Assembly (NCBI GenBank): GCA_900539655.1
Contig: UQCR01000021.1
Coordinates: 1 to 64,000, forward strand
DNA: 64,000 nt
Source of the DNA: an uncultured Robinsoniella sp.
GTDB lineage: Bacteria; Bacillota; Clostridia; Lachnospirales; Lachnospiraceae
Reading direction: 5' to 3'
In this document: piece by piece, positions 24,580-31,504 of the stretch
Layout of the letters: each line of letters opens with the position of its first letter
How positions within the stretch are numbered: the stretch's first letter is position 1
Made by a program: the position numbers and the translations under genes
The notes under the pieces: model-generated
Told to the model about the DNA's origin: nothing
Seen by the model: the letters and a program-made list of their open reading frames with translations, nothing else
Databases searched by the model: none

Positions 24580-26820
24580 TTATTTGAATAATGGATCAGT
24601 GGGATCATGGGTCGCATTGGCATCCATGTACTGTAATGCGGGTTTACCAAGTGGTCCCGGATTACTTGCATCATCATAGATCTTTACCTTTGTACCAATC
24701 GGACAGTGGTCATAGAGCCATTTGGCATCTGCTACTGTCAGCCGGATACATCCGTGGGATGCAGGTTTACCAAGCTGGTTATAAGTAGCTGCCGGTAAAG
24801 AGTTCGGATCTCTGAATTTGGTAACCGGTGCGGAATGGAACAGAATCTCCGGAGTAATGTGAGAACAGTACTGTCCCCAGCTTGGACCGTCTAATTCATG
24901 CCAGCGCAGTTTATCCAGCATAGTAAATTCACCGAGTGGAGTCCATCCAACCTGTATACCGGTGGAACATAGCATTGCTTTGATGGGCTCACCATCTGCA
25001 TATACCGTAATGGTATTTGCTGCACGGTTTACCTCAACGGTAAGTGTTCCTGTGGATAACAGATCAAGGCCGCCGCTGGAACCAAAGTTGTATACCTTTC
25101 CATCTACAGTCTGTCTGCCCTTTAACATAACGCCCTTGCTGTTGAAGTAATACTTTTTGGCATCATAGGTCAGCCATCCGGTACGTCTTGCACCCGTATC
25201 TGTTTCCAGATAGTAGGTTTTGGATCCAAGATTCATCCAGCCTTTTTTCATTGCACCGCTGCTCTTGTTAAAATAATAATACTTTCCGCTGATTTTCTGC
25301 CATCCTGTTCTCATGGCACCAGTCTTCGAATCTAAATAATAGGTAGATCCGCCAAGTACTCTCCTGCCGGTAAGCATTTTACCGTTAGAAGCGAAATAAT
25401 ACCATTTCTTATTAATCTTTTCCCAGCCGGTCTGGCGAACACCTTTGGAATTCAGGTAGTAAGTACTCTTTCCGCTTTTGAACCACCCTTTTTGCATTAC
25501 TCCGGTGGATTTGTTGTAGTAATAATAATTGCCTTTGTATTTTACCCAGCCTGTATAGAGTTGTCCTTTTTTATTAGCATAATAGGATTTCCCTGAACTG
25601 GTAAAACGTCCGGTACGAATCTGGCCTTTGTTGTTGGCAAAATATCTTTTACCTTTGTATTTGAAAACTCCGGTTTTAATACGGCCATATTTGTCTGAGT
25701 AATATTTTTTACCTTTGTATGTAGTGATTCTATCGGTTCGTACAACACCGCTGGAAGAAATGAGATATTTCTTTCCGCCAATTGTCTTCAGGCAGTTTTT
25801 ATACATGGAAACATTAAATGCATAATATTTTCCATCGATCTTCTTAACTGTTTTGGTAACCAATGTTCCGTCCGGATTGGAATAATATTTTTTCTTATCC
25901 GGTGCCGTATTCCAGCCGTTTGTTTTGATTTCACCGGTAGTCATTACAAAATAGTACACATTGTTGATGCTCATAGCGCTGTTCTTACCGATAATTAAAG
26001 AACCATCGCTGTTAAAGTAATACTTTTTGCTGTCTACAGTCTGCAAACCGGTTACTAATACGCCATTCGGATTGGAGTAGTATTTTTTGCCGGCATAGGT
26101 GTTCCAGCTCGTAAGCTTGATTTCTCCGGTGGATAAGACGAAATAAAGGCTGTTGTTGATCTTCTGTGGTGCATTGCTTCCGATTAACATGGAACCGTCT
26201 GCGTTGTAGAAGTACCTTTTTGCGTTTATCGTCTGGAAACCAAATTGCATAACACCTTCAGCATTAAAATAGTAGTTTTTACCTTCCACTGTTACCTGGC
26301 CGGATACCCGTATACCTTCGGAATCAAAGTAATATTTATTATTATCGATTTCCTTTATTCCTTTCAGGCGCTCACCTTTCTGAATGTAGTATGTTTTGCC
26401 ATCTGCAGTAACGTGCCAGCCGTCTTCTTCAATAACTTCGTTGTCATCTGCCTGCTTAGGGGCATTTGTGGATGGCTGTACGGGAGCTTCTGTTGCGGGT
26501 TGTGTTGCAGGTTCAGTAACAGAATCCGTAACCGGTTCAGAAGCGTCTGTAACAGGTTCGGATACAGTCTGAGATTCTGATGTTTCGGTATTTCCCGGCG
26601 TTTCAGTTTCCGAATCACGCTCATTCGTAAGCTGTGTTGCAGCTTCTTCAGTAACAGGTTCTGTGTTTGACTCCGTCTCTGATGCCGTATTGACGTTGGT
26701 TGTCTGAACAGACTTCGAAGTAGAATCACCTGGTGATCCCGCTGCAAAGGCTACGGAGGACAATCCTAAAGTCAGACATGCAGAAAGACAAAGAGCCGCT
26801 AATACTTTTTTCATTTTCAT
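24580..26820 (-). CDS. L,D-transpeptidase with choline-binding-type repeat array
   Basis: This secreted wall enzyme of 746 residues has a signal peptide (1-27), a Ser/Thr/Glu/Pro-rich linker (28-128), an array of roughly twenty aromatic wall-binding repeats (about 130-585, units such as T-G-W...K-Y-Y-F...G-V-M) and a C-terminal YkuD L,D-transpeptidase domain (about 590-720). The catalytic motif S-H-G-C-I-R-L gives C691, with H662 and H689 nearby. YkuD enzymes form 3-3 peptidoglycan cross-links or attach proteins to the wall. The repeats match the choline-binding (CW_binding) consensus best in residues 420-560; earlier units lack the G-W and look more like glucan-binding variants. Its closeness to choline genes supports binding to phosphocholine-bearing teichoic acid. 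Confidence 0.92.
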   Translation of the reverse strand: MKMKKVLAALCLSACLTLGLSSVAFAAGSPGDSTSKSVQTTNVNTASETESNTEPVTEEAATQLTNERDSETETPGNTETSESQTVSEPVTDASEPVTDSVTEPATQPATEAPVQPSTNAPKQADDNEVIEEDGWHVTADGKTYYIQKGERLKGIKEIDNNKYYFDSEGIRVSGQVTVEGKNYYFNAEGVMQFGFQTINAKRYFYNADGSMLIGSNAPQKINNSLYFVLSTGEIKLTSWNTYAGKKYYSNPNGVLVTGLQTVDSKKYYFNSDGSLIIGKNSAMSINNVYYFVMTTGEIKTNGWNTAPDKKKYYSNPDGTLVTKTVKKIDGKYYAFNVSMYKNCLKTIGGKKYLISSSGVVRTDRITTYKGKKYYSDKYGRIKTGVFKYKGKRYFANNKGQIRTGRFTSSGKSYYANKKGQLYTGWVKYKGNYYYYNKSTGVMQKGWFKSGKSTYYLNSKGVRQTGWEKINKKWYYFASNGKMLTGRRVLGGSTYYLDSKTGAMRTGWQKISGKYYYFNKSSGAMKKGWMNLGSKTYYLETDTGARRTGWLTYDAKKYYFNSKGVMLKGRQTVDGKVYNFGSSGGLDLLSTGTLTVEVNRAANTITVYADGEPIKAMLCSTGIQVGWTPLGEFTMLDKLRWHELDGPSWGQYCSHITPEILFHSAPVTKFRDPNSLPAATYNQLGKPASHGCIRLTVADAKWLYDHCPIGTKVKIYDDASNPGPLGKPALQYMDANATHDPTDPLFK

Positions 26821-26864
26821 AAATAAAGCTCCTTTTCTAATTGTGCATAAACGTTCTCACCCAT

Positions 26865-26893
26865 AGTGTAATATATTAACTTTGGATTTTCAA
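26865..26893 (-). promoter_or_regulatory. Promoter of L,D-transpeptidase gene
   Basis: On the minus strand TTGAAA (26888-26893) and TACACT (26865-26870) are spaced by 17 bp. An AAGGAG site precedes the ATG at 26820. Confidence 0.5.
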
Positions 26894-26933
26894 TGAAAAA
26901 TCCCCTAATATGGCAAAAATTAAGAAAAACTTC

Positions 26934-27809
26934 TTAATTCGAACATGTGTTTGTGATGAGCCGGCCGTTGCAATAACAATATGTGCATTTTCGGTATGTA
27001 AATGTAAATCCCAAAATGCCAAAACTATCATAAAAGGGGTGTATGTTACGGATATCTGATTCCTGGCAGGACAATTGACATGATATGTCTTCTAATATCG
27101 TAGAGTTGCTTTTTGTCATATATGCGCGGTCAAAACAGCGCAGCTCTTCCAGTGAATCAAATTCTAAAATGGCATCTGCCGGATATTTTTTTATATAGAG
27201 GTCCAGTTCGGATATATGCTTGATATATAAATGTTCCCACATAAAATCCCGGATGGAGCTGTCATTGTATTCCCTTTCCAGAATTGAGAGAAATCGGGAG
27301 GAAAAACCAGCGTCCCAAAATACGTGGCCAAGCATATACCAGGCATCTTTACCGCCGATATTCACCTGAGTAATTAATCCGGACTCATCTGTTACCATAC
27401 ACCATTCATCTGTATGCCCATCGGCATAAACTGCAGAGTAAAATGCGCGGTCTTCCATGCTATGAAAAGGGTTCCTGGGGAAATAATTATCCGAAGAGCA
27501 GATGTAACTGTTCTTTAGATATTTGCGGGCTGCATAGATGGAAGAGTGGTTATTGCGGATGGAATACTCTGTGTTTTCGATTAGAATCACTCCAAATTTT
27601 TCTTCCAGGTAGGCATATTGATCTTTTCGGTATCCGGTAACAACTATTATTTCACCTATGCCGGCTTCTTGCAGTTGGAGGATCTGCCGTTCAATCAAGA
27701 TCTCGCCGTTTACCACAGTCAGCCCTTTTGGATATTCCAAAGAAAGCGGTACAAAGCGGGAAGCAAATCCGGCAGCCAGAATAATGGCATTATCAACTTT
27801 TATTTTCAT
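26934..27809 (-). CDS. licC: CTP:phosphocholine cytidylyltransferase, LicC-like
   Basis: This 291-residue sugar-nucleotidyltransferase-fold protein closely follows the pneumococcal LicC pattern. It has N-terminal A-A-G-F-A-S-R (12-18) and P-K-G-L (27-30, catalytic Lys28), then S-S-D-N-Y-F, T-D-E-W and G-H-V-F-W-D-A, which correspond to LicC substrate-pocket motifs. It would form CDP-choline from phosphocholine and CTP in the cytoplasm. After about residue 240 it carries an extra 50-residue tail whose D-I-R-N-I and F-T-F-T-Y-R strings resemble the first strands of a LicA-type kinase lobe, so it may be the truncated remainder of a cytidylyltransferase-kinase fusion. It is divergent from the fusion gene at 27994 and has an AGGAG site. 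Confidence 0.85.
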   Translation of the reverse strand: MKIKVDNAIILAAGFASRFVPLSLEYPKGLTVVNGEILIERQILQLQEAGIGEIIVVTGYRKDQYAYLEEKFGVILIENTEYSIRNNHSSIYAARKYLKNSYICSSDNYFPRNPFHSMEDRAFYSAVYADGHTDEWCMVTDESGLITQVNIGGKDAWYMLGHVFWDAGFSSRFLSILEREYNDSSIRDFMWEHLYIKHISELDLYIKKYPADAILEFDSLEELRCFDRAYMTKSNSTILEDISCQLSCQESDIRNIHPFYDSFGILGFTFTYRKCTYCYCNGRLITNTCSN

Positions 27810-27829
27810 GAAAATTCTCCTGTTTACAA

Positions 27830-27845
27830 TAACTCAACAGAGTTA
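27830..27845. promoter_or_regulatory. Inverted repeat in licC leader
   Basis: TAACTC (27830-27835) and GAGTTA (27840-27845) form a perfect 6-bp inverted repeat around AACA. It lies between the predicted minus-strand promoter and the licC ribosome site, so an operator or small leader hairpin is possible. Confidence 0.35.
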
Positions 27846-27864
27846 AGTTAGTATTGTTGTGATT

Positions 27865-27893
27865 ATTGTAGAGGATATGAGGGAGAAAGTCCA
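27865..27893 (-). promoter_or_regulatory. Probable licC promoter
   Basis: On the minus strand TGGACT (27888-27893) and TACAAT (27865-27870) are spaced by 17 bp. The -35 match is imperfect (4 of 6). Confidence 0.4.
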
Positions 27894-27930
27894 GGGAAAA
27901 TTGCGCATTCCCAATTGTCCCAATTCAATC

Positions 27931-27959
27931 TTGACATCTTTGTTCAATTTTTGTACAAT
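27931..27959 (+). promoter_or_regulatory. Promoter of wHTH-kinase fusion and BCCT transporter
   Basis: A perfect TTGACA at 27931-27936 and TACAAT at 27954-27959 are 17 bp apart. The predicted transcription start near 27966 coincides with the palindrome described next. Confidence 0.75.
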
Positions 27960-27980
27960 AATAATGTTCAAATTTTGAAC
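27942..27980. promoter_or_regulatory. Two palindromic operator-like sites over promoter and start
   Basis: GTTCAAATTTTGAAC at 27966-27980 is a perfect 7-bp inverted repeat with a 1-nt centre, lying between the -10 box and the ribosome site. GTTCAATTTTTGTAC at 27942-27956 is a degenerate second copy (12 of 15 identical) covering the spacer and -10. The copies start 24 bp apart. The downstream protein begins with a winged helix-turn-helix, so autoregulation is a natural reading (inference). Confidence 0.6.
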
Positions 27981-27993
27981 GGAGGTGAAGGCG

Positions 27994-29838
27994 ATGGATA
28001 AATACGACCGCATTTTATATATTATAAATCAACAGGGAATGCAGAGCCAGAGAAAACTGGCGGATGCCATGGAAGTTTCCCTGGGGCAGGTGAATTACCT
28101 TTTAAAGGAGATGGCTGATCAGGGGCTGTTGGAGAAAACAGGCAAAATTTACCGGGTTACCCCCAGAGGGAAGGCGATTCTGGAAGAGAAGATCCGCATC
28201 CGGCAGGCGGAGAAACTGGATTTCTCAGGGAACACAGAAGGTGTGAAGCTGGCTGTTATACTGGCGGCAGGATGCAGTCCGGCATTTGATAAACCGGAAG
28301 GCCTTCTGGAAATAGGCGGCATGCCCCTGATCGAACATATGATACAGGCATTACATAATCAGGGAATTGAAAAGATCATAGTAGTGGTGGGAGACCGAAA
28401 AGAGCAATATGAGGAATATTTTGCCCATCGGGGAATTATCCTGGTGGAAAACACGAGGTATAAATGGAGCGGTACAATGGCATCCCTGTTCGCGGCAAAG
28501 GAGTATCTGACGGAAGATTTTCTCCTGGTAGAAAGTAATCAGATTCTGGAAGAGGTGGCAATTGAGAAGATCTTAAAATCCAAAGAACAGAATTGTATGC
28601 TCCTCGCCAGCCCCAGCGATTCCATGGATGAAGCATATGTGGAGCTGGATGAAAATGGAAGCATATTCCGCATTTCCAAGGATATTAAGCAATTGAACAG
28701 GGTGGATGCCGAGCTTATCGGTGTCAGTAAGATATCCATGGAACTGTTTGAGAAAATGGTGCGGTATTACGGAAAGAATGAAAATCCATATTTAAATTAC
28801 GAATATGCAATTGAGAGTATCGGCAGGATTTACCATATAGCCGGAATACTGGTGGATGATCTGATCTGGAGTGTTATTGAGAATGAAACCCTGTATCAGA
28901 AAGCATCCAGGATTCTTTATCCTAAGATGATGAAAAGAGCTGTCTTAAGAAAAGAAAACAAGGCCAGGGAAACGCTTCAGATATGTATGCAGTTAAAGGA
29001 AGAAGATATTGAACAGGTGAGCATCGGCGGAGGGATGACGAACCAGAACTTTTTCGTAAAAGTAAAGGGACAGGATTATATTTTACGGATTCCGGGAGCT
29101 TGTACTGAAGTGTTTATTGATCGGTGCGCCGAGCAGCATAACAGCAGGATTGCCTGCGGCCTGGGGCTAAATCCGCCGATTCTGTATTTTGATCCGGTAA
29201 ATGGGGTTAAGGTAACATCATACATAAAAGGTGCCAGAACATTAAATCCCGGCAGTGCCAGATTGGAAGCATATATGAGAAAAACTACGTCGATTCTGAA
29301 GCGGCTGCATAATTCGGATGTGGAACTTCATGGAGATTTCAATGTATGGAAAGAATATGACAAATATAAATGTGAGATTATAAAAAACGGCGGCAGATTT
29401 TATGATGGATTTGGGGCGCTGGAAGAGTTTTTTTACCATCTGAAATCAGAACTGCAACGGATAAAAGCAGACCGAAAGCCCTGCCACAATGATCTGGTGG
29501 CTGAAAATTTCGTGTCTGATGAGGCAGGCAGAATGTATCTGATTGACTGGGAGTATGCCGGGTATAACGATCCTCTGTGGGATGTGGCGGCACACTTGCT
29601 GGAATGTGAATTTTCCAAAGCAGAAGAGGAGTTGTATTTACAGTATTATCTGGAAAAAGAGCCGGGACGGACTGAAAAACAAAAACTTCTGCTCTTTCAA
29701 ATCTGTCAGGATGTTCTCTGGAGCGCCTGGACAATTGCGAAGGAGACCAAGGGGGAAGACTTTGGAGCATATGGAGAAGGAAGATATCAGCGTGCTTTAA
29801 ATATGAAGAAAGAATATGAGGCTAAGTATGAAAAATAG
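27994..29838 (+). CDS. licA: Winged-helix / nucleotidyltransferase / LicA-type choline kinase fusion
   Basis: This 614-residue protein has three parts. Residues 1-65 form a winged helix-turn-helix of MarR-like type. Residues about 80-300 are a nucleotidyltransferase fold. Residues about 310-614 are a choline/ethanolamine kinase (APH fold) with H498-N-D500 in H-N-D-L-V-A-E-N and the metal ligand D518 in L-I-D-W-E-Y. The kinase would phosphorylate choline. The nucleotidyltransferase start A-A-G-C-S-P-A-F-D-K-P-E-G-L lacks the signature arginine and has Glu102 where LicC has its lysine, so this domain may be catalytically dead or may act as a ligand sensor for the DNA-binding part. The ATG at 27994 is 8 nt after GGAGG. 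It overlaps the transporter gene. Confidence 0.85.
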   Translation: MDKYDRILYIINQQGMQSQRKLADAMEVSLGQVNYLLKEMADQGLLEKTGKIYRVTPRGKAILEEKIRIRQAEKLDFSGNTEGVKLAVILAAGCSPAFDKPEGLLEIGGMPLIEHMIQALHNQGIEKIIVVVGDRKEQYEEYFAHRGIILVENTRYKWSGTMASLFAAKEYLTEDFLLVESNQILEEVAIEKILKSKEQNCMLLASPSDSMDEAYVELDENGSIFRISKDIKQLNRVDAELIGVSKISMELFEKMVRYYGKNENPYLNYEYAIESIGRIYHIAGILVDDLIWSVIENETLYQKASRILYPKMMKRAVLRKENKARETLQICMQLKEEDIEQVSIGGGMTNQNFFVKVKGQDYILRIPGACTEVFIDRCAEQHNSRIACGLGLNPPILYFDPVNGVKVTSYIKGARTLNPGSARLEAYMRKTTSILKRLHNSDVELHGDFNVWKEYDKYKCEIIKNGGRFYDGFGALEEFFYHLKSELQRIKADRKPCHNDLVAENFVSDEAGRMYLIDWEYAGYNDPLWDVAAHLLECEFSKAEEELYLQYYLEKEPGRTEKQKLLLFQICQDVLWSAWTIAKETKGEDFGAYGEGRYQRALNMKKEYEAKYEK

Positions 29839-31399
29839 GGAAAACAAGAGTAATAGGAATAAGAGGCGGTTTGACCCGTCCATCGATTGGACGATTACAT
29901 TGCTTCCATTAGGGATTATTGCAGTGATTTCGGTGGTACTGATGCTGTTCCCGGGAACTGCCGGAAATATAACGGTTATGCTCCGGGAGGTATTTGTCAA
30001 TAAACTGGGTTTCTTCTATATATTACTGGGTCTTGGTATTTTACTGACGGCAATTGGACTGGCTTTTTCCAGACATGGGAATATTAAATTTGGGAATATC
30101 CAAAAACCCAGATATAATAATTTCAGCTGGGGGGCTATGATCTTCACATCTACGATGGCTGCAGACATTGTGTACTGGTCTTTAATTGAATGGTGCTATT
30201 ACTACAACGCAAAACCATTTGCAAAAGAAGCTATGACGCTGGCTGAGCAGCAGGACTATGCATCGGCGTATCCGCTGTTTCACTGGGGACCGATTCCCTG
30301 GGCATTTTACCTTTTGCCGGCATGTGCCTATGCGTATATGATGTTTGTTAAGAAAAGAAAGAGGCAAACGCTGTCAGAAGCCTGCAGGCCTGTTTTAAAA
30401 GACCATGTGGATAAAAAGGCGGGTAAACTAATTGATATTTTCTCCATCGTGGGTCTGCTTGCAGGAACAGCCACTACATTTTCTCTGGCTACACCGCTGA
30501 TTGCACAGGCTGTGGGAAAAATACTTGGAATAGAGCCTACGCCTTTTTTATCTATTGTCATTCTGGCAGTGATCGGCCTGGTTTTCATCGGGGCTGTTAT
30601 GAAGGGAATGAAAGCGATCTCACATCTGGCGGGCATCTGTGTGGTGATATTTGCCTTGCTTATAAGTGTGTTTTTGATTTTTGGTCCGAAAATTTATATT
30701 ATCGAAACCGGTGTGACAGCCATTGGTACAGTAATAAATGACTTCTTCCGTATGGCGACGTGGATGGATCCCCTGCGGCTTTCCGGAAGCGGCGGGTCTG
30801 GTTTCCCTCAGGACTGGACAATTTTTTATTGGGCTTACTGGATTGCATGGTTTGTGGCAACGCCATTTTTTATCGCCAGGATATCAGAAGGGCGTACACT
30901 GCGTCAGACGATTTTTGGAGGAATTTCCTGCGGACTGCTTGGAACTTATTCATCTTTTATTGTATTTGGCGGTTTTGGACTGCATTTGCAGACCAGCGGG
31001 AAACTGGATCTGGCGGGACAGCTTGCATCAGGAACATCCCCGTCGGAAGTGATTCTGCAGGTGTTTGGACAGTTCCCCATAACCGATGTGGTGCTTCTGA
31101 TTTTGATTTTAGCGATGATCGCATTTTATGCAAGTACTTTTGATGCCATTACCCTGGTGGTTGCCGGATATTCTGAAAAGGATATGGAAAGCAGAGAAGA
31201 GCCCCGTAAGAAGCTCCGTGCATTTTGGGCTTTTGTATTTTTACTGCTGCCTATAGCACTTTTGTTTTCGGAAAGTACCTTATCCATGCTTCAGACGATT
31301 TCCATTATTGCAGCATTTCCGCTGGGAATAATTATGATATTGATTGTGGTAAGCTTTATAAAAGAAATAAAACAGCATAATCACAAAATTGATAATTAA
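29828..31399 (+). CDS. BCCT-family transporter, probable choline importer
   Basis: This betaine/choline/carnitine transporter of about 523 residues has about twelve membrane segments. The family signature is visible around plus-strand 30810-30910: F-Y-W-A-Y-W-I-A-W followed by F-I-A-R-I-S-E-G-R-T. It would import choline (or betaine/carnitine) with Na+ or H+. The gene overlaps the LicA-type fusion, so the two are translationally coupled, which points to choline for phosphorylation rather than osmoprotection. The pneumococcal system uses LicB, a different family, for this step. The start could also be the ATG at 29816; the GAGG site favours 29828. Confidence 0.88.
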   Translation: MKNRENKSNRNKRRFDPSIDWTITLLPLGIIAVISVVLMLFPGTAGNITVMLREVFVNKLGFFYILLGLGILLTAIGLAFSRHGNIKFGNIQKPRYNNFSWGAMIFTSTMAADIVYWSLIEWCYYYNAKPFAKEAMTLAEQQDYASAYPLFHWGPIPWAFYLLPACAYAYMMFVKKRKRQTLSEACRPVLKDHVDKKAGKLIDIFSIVGLLAGTATTFSLATPLIAQAVGKILGIEPTPFLSIVILAVIGLVFIGAVMKGMKAISHLAGICVVIFALLISVFLIFGPKIYIIETGVTAIGTVINDFFRMATWMDPLRLSGSGGSGFPQDWTIFYWAYWIAWFVATPFFIARISEGRTLRQTIFGGISCGLLGTYSSFIVFGGFGLHLQTSGKLDLAGQLASGTSPSEVILQVFGQFPITDVVLLILILAMIAFYASTFDAITLVVAGYSEKDMESREEPRKKLRAFWAFVFLLLPIALLFSESTLSMLQTISIIAAFPLGIIMILIVVSFIKEIKQHNHKIDN

Positions 31400-31435
31400 A
31401 ATTTAATAATTAGTTTATAATATCGTAATGATTTC

Positions 31436-31464
31436 TTGACAATTTCTATATCCCAAACTATAAT
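31436..31464 (+). promoter_or_regulatory. Consensus promoter of amidase gene
   Basis: Perfect TTGACA (31436-31441) and TATAAT (31459-31464) boxes are exactly 17 bp apart, 40 bp before the start codon. This is the best sigma-A promoter in the window and suggests high expression. Confidence 0.85.
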
Positions 31465-31504
31465 GGGAATAGTTCTATTACATAAGGTAAGATAGGGGAA
31501 AAAG

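Noticed and set aside
24960..26450. Direct DNA repeats that could suggest a CRISPR or minisatellite
   Set aside because: They are in frame with the protein repeats of the transpeptidase and diverge in sequence; there is no constant repeat-spacer pattern.
26245..26580. Hydrophobic plus-strand frame opposite the transpeptidase repeats
   Set aside because: Phe/Cys-rich sequence arises from antisense reading of aromatic repeats and acidic linker; it is not an independent gene.
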